64,000 bases of DNA. Source: Erythrobacter mangrovi. GTDB taxonomy: Bacteria; Pseudomonadota; Alphaproteobacteria; Sphingomonadales; Sphingomonadaceae. Both the position numbers and the translations under genes were made by a program. Within the stretch, counting starts at the first letter, position 1, and each line of letters starts with the position of its first letter. The stretch covers positions 2,591,289 to 2,655,288 of the forward strand of contig NZ_CP053921.1 in assembly GCF_013260645.1 (NCBI RefSeq), given 5' to 3'. This document shows positions 20,938-29,936 of the stretch, in pieces. The notes under the pieces were generated by a model that made no database searches, was not told where the DNA came from, and worked only from the letters and a program-made list of their open reading frames with translations.

Positions 20938-20955
20938 ATTATGTATGCACATAAT
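20938..20955. promoter_or_regulatory. Candidate HutC operator between hutI and hutF
   Basis: ATTATGTATGCACATAAT is an 18-bp near-perfect palindrome with core ATGTATGCACAT. It lies in the 64-bp gap between the divergent hutI and hutF starts. The TGTAT-centred symmetry is consistent with known HutC sites of proteobacteria. HutC is encoded two genes away and normally releases DNA upon urocanate binding. Confidence 0.6.
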
Positions 20956-20975
20956 ATCGCAAGGTGCAACGGGAA

Positions 20976-22346
20976 ATGGCAGGCACGATCTCGGCGCGGC
21001 AGGTCCTTACGCCCCAGGGCTGGCTGGCGAATGGTGTGGTCGCCTATGACGATGCGGGGACGATCACCGCGGTGGGGACCGAGGGGTTCGATGCGGCGCA
21101 GGCGGTGGGCACGCTGCTGCCCGGCATGGCCAACCTCCACACCCACAGCTTCCAGCGCGCGATGGCAGGTCTTGCCGAGAGTCGTGGGCCGCAGGGCGCC
21201 GACGATTTCTGGACCTGGCGGCAGGTCATGTATCGCTTCCTGGAGGTACTGACTCCCGAGCATGTCGAAGCGATCGCCGCGCTGGTCCAACTGGAAATGG
21301 CCGAAGCGGGTTACACTGCCTCGGCCGAGTTCCACTACCTCCACCACCAGCCCGACGGTACGTCCTATGCCGATCCCACTGAACTGTCGCAGGCGATCTT
21401 CGCCGCCAGCGCCACAAGCGGAATCGGGCTGACCCATTTGCCCGTGCTCTACACTTATGGCGGGCTCGACGGGCGGGAGCTGAAGGCCGGTCAGCGGCGC
21501 TTCGGCAATAACGTCGCCGAGTTCGAGGCGCTCTACGCGCGGATCGCGGGGCAGACCTCGCATATGCCCGCCGACTTCCGCCTCGGCGTCGCGCCGCACT
21601 CGTTGCGGGCGGTCGACAATGCCGGGATTGATGCCTGCATGGCGCTGTGCCCCGAAGGCCCGATCCACATTCATGCTGCCGAGCAGGTCAAGGAAGTGGA
21701 GGAGGTCGAGACGCATCTCGGCACGCGCCCGGTCCGCTGGCTGCTCGACAATTGCCCGGTCGACACCCGCTGGTGCCTGATCCACGCGACCCACATGGAC
21801 GAAGGCGAGACCGCTGGCCTCGCCGGTTCGGGCGCCGTTGCCGGGCTTTGCCCAACCACCGAAGCGAACCTGGGCGACGGCATCTTCCCGGCACGCGACT
21901 ACCTGGCCGCAGGCGGCCGCTTCGGCCTCGGCTCGGATTCGAATATCCGCCTTTCGGTTGCCGAGGAGCTGCGCATGCTCGAAGTCTCGCAGCGCCTCGC
22001 GCATCGCCAGCGGGCGGTCCTTGCCGACGATGCGACCCGCTCGAATGGGCGCTACCTCTACCAACGCGCGGCACGCGGCGGGGCGCAGGCCATCGGGCGC
22101 AAGGCGGGCACCATCGCGGTCGGCCAACTCGCCGATCTCGTGGCCCTGCGCGACGATGTCCCCTTTCTCAACTGGCCAGAGCCCGACCAGCGGATCGATG
22201 GCTGGGTCTTCGGCAGCGAGCAACGCGCTGTCAGCGATGTCTGGTCGGCGGGACGCCATATCGTGACAGACGGCGAACACATCCACGCCGAAGCGATCCG
22301 CCAGCACTTCGCACGAACTATGACGCAGCTGATGCAGGCGCTGTGA
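20976..22346 (+). CDS. hutF: Formimidoylglutamate deiminase
   Basis: About 456 residues. The ATG at 20976 is taken; a GTG at 20964 in frame is possible. Amidohydrolase motifs are NLHTHSFQRAMAGL (metal ligands), PIHIHAAEQVKEVEE, LIHATHMDEGE and LGSDSNIRLSVAEEL. It converts N-formimidoylglutamate to N-formylglutamate and ammonia, feeding HutG. Divergent from hutI; its stop overlaps the hutC start by 4 bp. Confidence 0.95.
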   Translation: MAGTISARQVLTPQGWLANGVVAYDDAGTITAVGTEGFDAAQAVGTLLPGMANLHTHSFQRAMAGLAESRGPQGADDFWTWRQVMYRFLEVLTPEHVEAIAALVQLEMAEAGYTASAEFHYLHHQPDGTSYADPTELSQAIFAASATSGIGLTHLPVLYTYGGLDGRELKAGQRRFGNNVAEFEALYARIAGQTSHMPADFRLGVAPHSLRAVDNAGIDACMALCPEGPIHIHAAEQVKEVEEVETHLGTRPVRWLLDNCPVDTRWCLIHATHMDEGETAGLAGSGAVAGLCPTTEANLGDGIFPARDYLAAGGRFGLGSDSNIRLSVAEELRMLEVSQRLAHRQRAVLADDATRSNGRYLYQRAARGGAQAIGRKAGTIAVGQLADLVALRDDVPFLNWPEPDQRIDGWVFGSEQRAVSDVWSAGRHIVTDGEHIHAEAIRQHFARTMTQLMQAL

Positions 22347-23035
22347 CCAATACGACGCACCAGGGCATCCGCGAGGCGATCCGCGCGCGCATCGTGGCGG
22401 GCGAATGGCAATTGGGCGAACTCATCCCGGGCGAGGTCGAGTTTGCCGAGGAGTTTGGCTGTTCGCGCACCACCGTGAACCGCGCGCTGCAGGCGCTGGC
22501 AGAGGAAGGGATCGTTGAGCGCAAGCGCAAGGGTGGTACTCGGGTCCGGCCCCTCCCTTCGCCACAGGCGCAGTTCCGCATCCCCGTCATTCGCGAGCAG
22601 GTCGAAAGTCGCGGGCGGGAATACGGCCATCGCATCGTACTGCGCGAATTGCGCGATCCGCCCGGCGAAATGCGCACACGCCTCCAGATCGGGAGCGGGC
22701 GGAAGGCGGCATACATGGAGAGCCTTCACCTTGCCGGGAAACACCCCTTCGCCTTCGAGCGCCGCTGGGTGAACCTCGCCACCGTACCCGGCTTTGCCGA
22801 GGCCGATCTCAGCGAGCTGAGCGCCAACGAATGGCTAATCCGCACGGTCCCCTTCTCGCGTGGAGAGGTGGGCCTGACGGCGACTTCGGCCGATGCGCGA
22901 CTGGCCGCCATGCTGGAGGTCGAGCCTGGCGAAGCCTTGTTCACCATGGAGCGGACCACCTGGTTCGAAGACCGCGCGGTGACCGCCATTACGCTCTACT
23001 ACGCGCGCGGCTACCGGCTCGAGTTCGGTATCTAG
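22343..23035 (+). CDS. hutC: Histidine utilisation repressor, GntR/HutC family
   Basis: 230 residues from a GTG at 22343 that overlaps the hutF stop. The winged-helix GntR domain contains FAEEFGCSRTTVNRALQAL, and the C-terminal UTRA domain contains YMESLHLAGKHPFAFERRW, the effector-sensing region. The start was placed by the domain beginning; the frame is open far upstream as an out-of-frame shadow of hutF. It should repress both hut transcripts at the palindrome near 20.94 kb and be induced by urocanate. Confidence 0.93.
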   Translation: MTNTTHQGIREAIRARIVAGEWQLGELIPGEVEFAEEFGCSRTTVNRALQALAEEGIVERKRKGGTRVRPLPSPQAQFRIPVIREQVESRGREYGHRIVLRELRDPPGEMRTRLQIGSGRKAAYMESLHLAGKHPFAFERRWVNLATVPGFAEADLSELSANEWLIRTVPFSRGEVGLTATSADARLAAMLEVEPGEALFTMERTTWFEDRAVTAITLYYARGYRLEFGI

Positions 23036-23085
23036 CGAGCAGGGAAACGAACCGCCTCATCCGGCGCATAATTGTGGAGGCGAGA

Positions 23086-24393
23086 TCATTCCCTGAAGGC
23101 ATTCTCCGAAAGGCGGGTGATCGGCGTGAAGAGGTACGAGAGGATCGAGCGCTTTTCACCCTTCAGGCTGACATTCGCAATCATGCCCGGCCCGATCCGA
23201 AGAGGCTTGCCATCCGGCCCTTTGAGGGCCTGGTCGGTTTGCACTTCGACCGTGTAGAAGCTCTCGCCGTCATCATTCTGCACCGCATCGGGGGAGATAG
23301 AGGTGACGAAGCCTTCGAGCGATCCGAAGACAGCGGAATTATAGGCCGTGATTTCCACCCTCGCCCGTTGGCCGAGGCCGACATTGCCGATGTCGTTCGG
23401 GCGTACCATGACCTCGACGTACAGGGAATCGTCGGACGGAACGATTTCAGCCACCGGCATACCCGATGCAACGGTCCCCCCGACAGTGGTGACCAATACC
23501 CGATTGACCTTGCCGGACATCGGCGCGCGGATCGCCGTGCGATCGACCCGGTCATAGAGCGCCGGGAGGTTCTGGCGCTGGATCGTCAGTTCGGCTTGGG
23601 CCTGAGACAGTTCCATCCCGGCCCGGGTCTTCCAGTCGCTGTACTGCTGTGCGCCCGCCGCACGCGCCTCCGCGACCGAGGATTGTGCGCGAGCCACTGC
23701 GGCGTGTGCCGCGGCAACCTCGTTCTCGGCCACTTCGGCCGCATTCTCGGCCTTGATCAGGTCGATCTTGGGCACGATCAACTGCTCCGCCAGAGGGCGC
23801 AACATCTCGAGTTCGCGCTGCGCGGCCACCAGATTCGATTGACGGGATTCGAGCATGGAACGCGCCTCGATCACAGAGCGTTCGGCCTGGCGAACGCGCG
23901 CCGCATTGGCCGATTCAAGACCGGCCAATTCTGCCATCCGCGCCGAATGCAGTGATTGCTCGACCGCCACCTGTTCGGAACTGACACCCTTGTAGTCCGG
24001 GCTGCCGCCGCGCACCTCGGCCGATAGACGTGCGATCTTGGTCTCAAGGGCCTGCACATTGGCTTCGGTGCTGCCGAATGCCGAATTGCTTATCGTGGGA
24101 CTGAGGCGCACCAGGATCTGCCCCCGCTTCACCGTATCGCCGGCCTTGACGTAGATCTGTTCCACGACTCCGCCTTCGAGATTGGAGACGACCTGGAGTT
24201 TCGAACTGGGCACGATGCGGCCCATTCCGCGCACGGTTCGATCGACACTCGTCAGGCTGGCCCAGAGGAGAAACAGCACCACGAAAGCCAGGAGCACCCA
24301 AAGGATGATGTTGGCGGATTTCCGGGCACGGAATTCCTCCTCCTCCAGGGAGACATCCGGGTCTGCAAAGAACGAGCGCGCGTTGTGGAACAT
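23086..24393 (-). CDS. Type I secretion membrane fusion protein (HlyD family), copy 1
   Basis: 435 residues. There is a short cytoplasmic N-terminus, one membrane span (NIILWVLLAFVVLFLLWASL, about residues 28-47), a lipoyl-like half motif GGVVEQIYVKAGDTVKRGQ, a long Ala/Glu-rich coiled coil (about 100-260), and a C-terminal beta domain with RAPMSGKVNRVLVTTVGG and PGMIANVSLKGEKRSILSYL. This is the HlyD/LapC/PrtE plan. It starts 4 bp after the ABC transporter stop and, with it, would form an inner-membrane exporter docking on a TolC-type channel, probably the one encoded at 30.65 kb. Confidence 0.92.
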   Translation of the reverse strand: MFHNARSFFADPDVSLEEEEFRARKSANIILWVLLAFVVLFLLWASLTSVDRTVRGMGRIVPSSKLQVVSNLEGGVVEQIYVKAGDTVKRGQILVRLSPTISNSAFGSTEANVQALETKIARLSAEVRGGSPDYKGVSSEQVAVEQSLHSARMAELAGLESANAARVRQAERSVIEARSMLESRQSNLVAAQRELEMLRPLAEQLIVPKIDLIKAENAAEVAENEVAAAHAAVARAQSSVAEARAAGAQQYSDWKTRAGMELSQAQAELTIQRQNLPALYDRVDRTAIRAPMSGKVNRVLVTTVGGTVASGMPVAEIVPSDDSLYVEVMVRPNDIGNVGLGQRARVEITAYNSAVFGSLEGFVTSISPDAVQNDDGESFYTVEVQTDQALKGPDGKPLRIGPGMIANVSLKGEKRSILSYLFTPITRLSENAFRE

Positions 24394-24397
24394 GACG

Positions 24398-26119
24398 TTA
24401 CCTCTTCCCGATGCGCGTGACGTTGCGCGTTATGTTGTCAGGGGTGCCATCCATGACAATGCGACCGCGCGACATCAGGACGACGCGATCGACCAAACCA
24501 AGCAGCGATGGACGATGCGTGATCAAGATCAGGGTTCGCCCAGCAAATTCTTCGCGCAAATTCGTCATGAGGCGGGATTCGGTTTCCGTGTCGACCGCGC
24601 TCGTGGGTTCGTCAAAGATGAGCACCGGCGGTCGCCCGACCAGGGCCCGTGCCATGGCGATGGCCTGACGCTGACCGCCTGAAAGACCTTCGCCACGATC
24701 AGCCAGTTCCACATCGTAACCGCTCGGCATGCTCGCAATGAAGTCATGCGCCAAGGCTGCCTTGGACGCGCGAATCATCTCCTCGTCATCGACGTCGTCC
24801 CTGCCAAGCAGGATGTTTTCCCTTATCGAGCCAGTCAGGAGGACATTGTCCTGCAAGAGGGCCCCGACCTTTGCGCGCAGCGAGTCCGGCGACAATTGAC
24901 GGATATCGTTGCCGTCGACCATGAGGACGCCGCTGGTTGGCGGATAGAGGCCGATCAGGAGCTTCGCGATCGTCGACTTGCCAGAGCCAACGGGGCCCAC
25001 GAGCCCGACATGCTCGCCGGGTTCGATCCTCATCGAAATGCCGCGCAAGGCCAGTTCGGCGGCACCGGGATAGCGAAAATCGACCTCACGAAACTCTATT
25101 CCGCCCTCGACACTCTTTGGGGCCAGGCCCCGCCCACTCTGCGGCCCTTCCGAGGGGCGCTGCATCAGTTCATCGATCTGCCGATAGGCGGTGCGCGCCG
25201 CGTTGATCCGCGTCAGCAGGCCCGCAATGGCGCCAAGCGGCGCAACCGCTCGACCTGCCAGGATCGAACAGGCGATCAGTCCGCCCATCGTGAGCGATTG
25301 ATTGGCGATCGCGAAGACCCCGAAAACGACGATACCGGTATAGGCCATCGTCTGGGCGCTGCCCGCGATATTGATTGAGACATTGGAGGTGATCCTCTGC
25401 CGCAGTGCTGCCTGCGAATGGCCTTTCATGGCCGCATCCCACCGGCGTTCTAGCATCCGACCGGCGTTCGAGGATTTGACCGTTTCCAGGCTGCCGATGG
25501 TCTCTACCAGCACAGCCTGCTTGCCGAGGGCTTCACCGAGGGTCCGCGAAGCAAGCCGTTTCATAATTGGCTGGGAAACGAGGGCAGAAATTACCACGAG
25601 AGGGATAAGGACCAGCGGAACAAGGACAAGGTTTCCGCCGATCATCGCAATCGCAAACAGCGTGATGACCACAAAGGGGAGGTCAACCAAGGTGGTCAGC
25701 GTCGCCGAGGCGAAGAAATCGCGCAGGGTCTCGATCTCGCGGACCAGTCCGGCCAGTCCGCCGGTCGACCGTCGACCCAGGTCGAGGCGCATGGCAAGGA
25801 TGCGTGCAAAGACCGTGCGGCCAATGTCCCGGTCGACCCGTGCACCGGCTACGTCGACGAAATAGGATCGCAGCAATTTGAGAACGAAATCGAAGGCGAG
25901 GACGAAGGCCAGGCCGATGGTAAGGCCAATCAGGGAATCCGTCGCATTGTTGGGTACGACGCGATCGTAAACTGTCATCGTGAACAGTGCGACGATCAGC
26001 GAGAAGAAATTGATCATCGCGGCCGCGACGCCCACCTTGATGTAGAGCGACCGGTTCTGGAGCAAGGGTCCGGATAGCCACTCGGCGATCCGGCCCTTGG
26101 GCTCTTCCACATCCATCAT
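24398..26119 (-). CDS. Type I secretion ABC transporter (permease-ATPase), copy 1
   Basis: 573 residues: an N-terminal six-span exporter domain and a C-terminal nucleotide-binding domain. Walker A is GPVGSGKST, the signature is LSGGQRQAIAMARAL, Walker B is PVLIFDEPTS, and the switch His is in LITHRPS. It is shorter than its paralogue at 32 kb and lacks an extra N-terminal domain, so it belongs to the PrtD-like short type. It is transcribed away from the 481-residue secreted protein, starting 27 bp after its stop, and is followed by its HlyD partner. The pair would export an unfolded substrate with a C-terminal signal. Confidence 0.93.
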   Translation of the reverse strand: MMDVEEPKGRIAEWLSGPLLQNRSLYIKVGVAAAMINFFSLIVALFTMTVYDRVVPNNATDSLIGLTIGLAFVLAFDFVLKLLRSYFVDVAGARVDRDIGRTVFARILAMRLDLGRRSTGGLAGLVREIETLRDFFASATLTTLVDLPFVVITLFAIAMIGGNLVLVPLVLIPLVVISALVSQPIMKRLASRTLGEALGKQAVLVETIGSLETVKSSNAGRMLERRWDAAMKGHSQAALRQRITSNVSINIAGSAQTMAYTGIVVFGVFAIANQSLTMGGLIACSILAGRAVAPLGAIAGLLTRINAARTAYRQIDELMQRPSEGPQSGRGLAPKSVEGGIEFREVDFRYPGAAELALRGISMRIEPGEHVGLVGPVGSGKSTIAKLLIGLYPPTSGVLMVDGNDIRQLSPDSLRAKVGALLQDNVLLTGSIRENILLGRDDVDDEEMIRASKAALAHDFIASMPSGYDVELADRGEGLSGGQRQAIAMARALVGRPPVLIFDEPTSAVDTETESRLMTNLREEFAGRTLILITHRPSLLGLVDRVVLMSRGRIVMDGTPDNITRNVTRIGKR

Positions 26120-26146
26120 TCGGTTCTTGCCCCCCGAAAACGCACG

Positions 26147-27592
26147 CTAGATTGCCACGACCGCGTTGGAATACATGAGGTCTTGGGTCTGATCCTGCGG
26201 CAATGGTGCCCACCCGCTGCTAAGCAGCAGGCTCTCCATCGACTGATATTGGTCAACCTGCGCAACCGCATCCATGGCGATCGGATTATCGCGATCGCAG
26301 CAGTATTCGACACCGTCTATGATCCCGGTGTTGTTGTATTCGTCGAGCGCACTGTGGATCTGCGATCCCGACAGCGCGAGGTCGTCACCCGGCGTCTCGC
26401 TCGACTTCCACGATGCCGACTTGGTTGCGATCTTGCTGTCGAATTCGAAGATCGCCTGGTTCGTCGCGGTATGGAAGTTGGTATTGGTGTTGCTGTCATT
26501 GGGGACCATGGTGTCGTCAGCATTCTTGTTGCTGGCGAACTGCTGCAACCAGTCGATGGCTGCATCGATCGCTTCGCGCGGGTCGATAGTCCCATCGTCG
26601 TCCACCTGGCCGATGCATCCCGGGTCCCCGCCGTTCGGATTGTTGGCGAGGAAGTTCAGCCAGGTCGCCACGACGTCGCGTCCCACCATCCAGACCCCGT
26701 CGGCCTGGCCGCCGTTCACCTGGCGGTTGGAGGCATTGATCAGGCTCACGGCGTCGTCGTAGCTGATGAAGATCGTGTCTTCGCCAATATCAGTGATGCC
26801 GTTCTGGTTGTAGTCGCCGACCAGCAGGCCCTTGTCGTTGCCGTCGACCACTCCGTCACCGTTGGAATCGACGGTCCCATTCGTATTGCCCTGGATGAGG
26901 AGATCATTCTCGGCGAAGCCCGGTTGTCCGGCGTGCTTGCCCTGTTCCGCGTCTCCATCCTCGACACTCAGGCCATTCCAGAACGCGAAACCGTTGTTGC
27001 TCCAGAAGCCCGGGGTGCCAACGCCCACGCAGTCTTCTTCGAGAACGTAGTAATTGGCATCGTCGCTGACCGGTCCAGTGGTTGCCCCACCCAGCGCCGC
27101 TACCGCGGTTACCGATGCAGTGTTTTCATGCTGACCTAACAGGGAATCGAGCGAGTAGTAGATATCGAGTTGGTCCTCGATCTCAGTCGTGCCTGGATCG
27201 TCATCTACCGCAAGCACCACCGACTCCAGGATCATGTCGCCGTCGCCGTCGAGGCTGATCCAGTCTTCACCCGCATCCTGTACTCCGTTGCGGTTGAGAT
27301 CGACCCAGACATTCAGCGCGGGGTCGTTGTAGTCGAGGATCTCGATCCCGCCCGGGTTGTGGACAATGCTGTCGGCCATTGCGATGCTGGTGAGCGCCAC
27401 ATTGCCAGTGTTGGTCAACGTGATCTTGAATTCCACCAGACTGCTGGTGCTCGCCACTGAACCATTGGGATCGTCTGCATCCTCATAGGTAGTGACGATG
27501 TTCGTCTTGACGTATTTCTCGATCGCGATGTCCGGATCGGGCAGGAAGTTGGCAAAGTCGAGCCCGGTGCGATCCTGGCTGACCCCGGCCAA
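26147..27592 (-). CDS. Secreted acidic Ca-binding-like protein, 5' end truncated
   Basis: About 481 residues from a TTG at 27592 that has no ribosome site. The frame continues upstream in protein-like sequence (EAAVSNNAGYALAGVSQD) to a stop at 27635-27637, so the true N-terminus appears lost. A DUF11-like beta domain (TLTNTGNVALTSIAMADS) is followed by a segment with PGFWSNNGFAFWNG and by acidic loops DSNGDGVVDGNDKG and DYNQNGITDIGED that look like EF-hand or dockerin calcium sites. The protein is very acidic and nearly Cys-free except for a CVGVG and a CC pair. It precedes an ABC/HlyD exporter on the same strand and is its likely substrate, with the export signal in the last residues. Confidence 0.7.
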   Translation of the reverse strand: MAGVSQDRTGLDFANFLPDPDIAIEKYVKTNIVTTYEDADDPNGSVASTSSLVEFKITLTNTGNVALTSIAMADSIVHNPGGIEILDYNDPALNVWVDLNRNGVQDAGEDWISLDGDGDMILESVVLAVDDDPGTTEIEDQLDIYYSLDSLLGQHENTASVTAVAALGGATTGPVSDDANYYVLEEDCVGVGTPGFWSNNGFAFWNGLSVEDGDAEQGKHAGQPGFAENDLLIQGNTNGTVDSNGDGVVDGNDKGLLVGDYNQNGITDIGEDTIFISYDDAVSLINASNRQVNGGQADGVWMVGRDVVATWLNFLANNPNGGDPGCIGQVDDDGTIDPREAIDAAIDWLQQFASNKNADDTMVPNDSNTNTNFHTATNQAIFEFDSKIATKSASWKSSETPGDDLALSGSQIHSALDEYNNTGIIDGVEYCCDRDNPIAMDAVAQVDQYQSMESLLLSSGWAPLPQDQTQDLMYSNAVVAI

Positions 27593-27605
27593 CGCATAGC
27601 CCGCA

Positions 27606-29906
27606 TTGTTCGAGACGGCAGCCTCGACCCAGACCTACCTGACCGGCCTTGGGCTGACCTCGGGCGGGGTCGACCTGTTCTACCTCGTGACCAGCGACGG
27701 CATTCTTGCGAAGGCAGGGCCGACCGGAGATCCGGTGTTCGTTGTCATCCTCGAGTCCGATGGTGACTGGGAGTTCCAGCTACTCGGACCGCTTGATCAT
27801 AGCGATCCTGCGACCGAAGATGACATCACGATCGAGTTCGGCTCGCTCGTGGTCGCTACAGACGCTGACGGTGACTCGGTAACTGCGACTGGCTCGCTGG
27901 CCGTTACCGTTGATGACGACTCACCGGTTGCCGTGGCGCCGGTGGCAGTCGAGGTGATCAACGGCGCTTCCGACCCCACTTCGCCGATCGCGCTCGATAT
28001 CGACGGCACGCTGGCCAACAATTATGGCGGCGATGGTGCGGGAACGGTTCGCTTCCTGCCGACGCTCGACGGGATGAACAGCGGTCTGTTCTCCAGCTTC
28101 CAGGCGATCACCTATGTGCTTGACGACGATCAGACGCTGCGCGGCGTTGCCGGCGGCGAGACGATCTTCACGGTAACGCTGGATCCGGCGACCGGTACCT
28201 ACGTGGTGGATATGGATGGGTCGATCGACTCGACCCAGAACATCGAGTTCAATCCGCTGGTGTCGCAGTTCGTCGGCGGCAACGGGAGCTGGACCGGCTT
28301 CGTGCCGATCGGCGACAGCGTGACCTCACCGATCGACGATAACAGCCTCGACCTGCTGTTAACGCCTGAAATCAATGGGGCCAATGGCGGCACGATCAAC
28401 TCTACGGCCAATATCGGTGGCGTCAGCCAGGGTGCGTCGGTCGGCAGCGGTGAAACCTTCCGGGTCGACTTCGTGATCGACCTTAGCGGCGATCCGGCCG
28501 ACTCGACCCAGAACGACTATGCGGCTCTCGCCAATCGCGACCACATGTTCGACGGGCACTATACGGTGAATGGCGCGCAGGCGCTGTTCAAGTCGACGAC
28601 CGGCTCGACGGTGCGGTTTACCGCCTTCGACGATCCCGACGGGAACACTGTCGTAGGTGATGGTATGATCGACACGATCACCGGCGTGGCCATCACTTGG
28701 CGCGGCACCGAATGGGTCGGTGGCGGCGGCGAAACGCTAATCATCCCGACCTCGACCCGGACCGAGTACACCATCAATGGTCATTCCTTCTGGGTCACGC
28801 TTGAACCGTCGGGTTCTGTCCTGATCGAAGGTCTCGAAGGCGATCCCGGCTCGAGCCTCGTCGGCACTCAGGTCGCGATCTTCACCGCGGATGGCTTCAA
28901 CAGCATCGAGTATACCTGGGTCGATCCGCGACCGGGCGACAACCTCAATCAGGACACCTTCCAGATTGGCGGTTTCGGCGCGACGACGTTGACCACCGAT
29001 CCAGTGGAGTTCAGTCTCCCTGTCCAGGTGGTCGATGGCGATGGCGACATCTCCGATACCGGGAACATCACCATCACTGCGGTGACCCCGAGCGAGATGA
29101 TGGCAACCGCCGCCAGCGAGGACCTGTCGCTTGCGAGCTTCTCCGCGACCTTCGACTCGAGCACGTTGCAGGGAACGGAGCTGTTCAACACCAGCCCTTC
29201 GCGTCAAACCGATGTGCGTTCCATGGGCCTGATGTCGATGACGGCAGCTGCTTCGGGGCTGAGCTACCAGAGCATGCCCGCGCCGGATCAGACCTGGCAG
29301 TTCGCCAATACGGATGCGGCAGGTACGCAATTCCATTCCTGGGCGAATTCCGGGGCGTTCTCGGGAGTGGTCCAAGGTGCCAATCACGTGAACTTCGCCC
29401 AGATTGACGGGTCGGATACCCTGGGATCCTTTGGTGGGATCGAAGCTGGTCCGCGAATGGCCATGAACTTCGACTCACCGCTCCAACAAGGGCTGGCCCA
29501 GATCGAGGATGTCGACCGTGGCTTCGCCGGCATGGAACAGGCGCATGGATTTGAAGCGCTGTCGGATCTCGGCCTCGCCCAGGCTTTGCCGATGGCCGAT
29601 GCGATGGCCGGCATGGAGCAACTGCTGCTTCTCGCCAACGGCGGGGTCGGCAATGGCCAGGTCAATCAAGAGGTTGCCGCAGAGGCCCTGGCGCAGCTCG
29701 CTCAGGATGTCGGGATAGACAACCTGATCGATCACTTTGCCTCGGCTGCTGGCGAGGCGCCGGCTCTGGGTGCGATGCACTCGGCCGGGGTGGAGCAGCT
29801 TTCGGCATTCCTGGACCTGCAGGTTGGCCCCCAGCACGCGGGCGGGCTTGCGGTCGATATCCTTCACGACGCGGCGGCAATGGCGGACGCGGTAAGTCAT
29901 GCCTGA
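27606..29906 (+). CDS. C-terminal part of a giant T1SS adhesin (RTX/BapA-like repeats), 5' truncated
   Basis: 766 codons are open after an in-frame TAG at 27597-27599. The TTG at 27606 lacks a ribosome site, and the sequence begins in the middle of a repeat domain (TYLTGLGLTSGGVDLFYLV). Repeated acidic beta modules follow, with ATDADGDSVTATGSLAVTVDDDSP, typical of T1SS-143/BapA repeat adhesins. Another module spans about residues 130-330, then an Ala/Met/Gln-rich C-terminus of about 270 residues. No nonapeptide GGxGxDxxx RTX runs are present. The N-terminal retention module with a LapG site is missing. It lies directly upstream of OmpA, TolC, ABC and HlyD genes and should be their substrate. 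Confidence 0.7.
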   Translation: MFETAASTQTYLTGLGLTSGGVDLFYLVTSDGILAKAGPTGDPVFVVILESDGDWEFQLLGPLDHSDPATEDDITIEFGSLVVATDADGDSVTATGSLAVTVDDDSPVAVAPVAVEVINGASDPTSPIALDIDGTLANNYGGDGAGTVRFLPTLDGMNSGLFSSFQAITYVLDDDQTLRGVAGGETIFTVTLDPATGTYVVDMDGSIDSTQNIEFNPLVSQFVGGNGSWTGFVPIGDSVTSPIDDNSLDLLLTPEINGANGGTINSTANIGGVSQGASVGSGETFRVDFVIDLSGDPADSTQNDYAALANRDHMFDGHYTVNGAQALFKSTTGSTVRFTAFDDPDGNTVVGDGMIDTITGVAITWRGTEWVGGGGETLIIPTSTRTEYTINGHSFWVTLEPSGSVLIEGLEGDPGSSLVGTQVAIFTADGFNSIEYTWVDPRPGDNLNQDTFQIGGFGATTLTTDPVEFSLPVQVVDGDGDISDTGNITITAVTPSEMMATAASEDLSLASFSATFDSSTLQGTELFNTSPSRQTDVRSMGLMSMTAAASGLSYQSMPAPDQTWQFANTDAAGTQFHSWANSGAFSGVVQGANHVNFAQIDGSDTLGSFGGIEAGPRMAMNFDSPLQQGLAQIEDVDRGFAGMEQAHGFEALSDLGLAQALPMADAMAGMEQLLLLANGGVGNGQVNQEVAAEALAQLAQDVGIDNLIDHFASAAGEAPALGAMHSAGVEQLSAFLDLQVGPQHAGGLAVDILHDAAAMADAVSHA

Positions 29907-29936
29907 GAGGCGAAGTAGAGCAACGAGGGGACGATA

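Noticed and set aside
20667..22307. 546-codon minus-strand frame across hutF
   Set aside because: Antisense shadow of hutF and the end of hutI; no recognisable protein features.
27606..29906. Complete adhesin gene starting at TTG 27606
   Set aside because: No ribosome site, begins mid-domain, and overlaps protein-like sequence on the other strand; treated as truncated.
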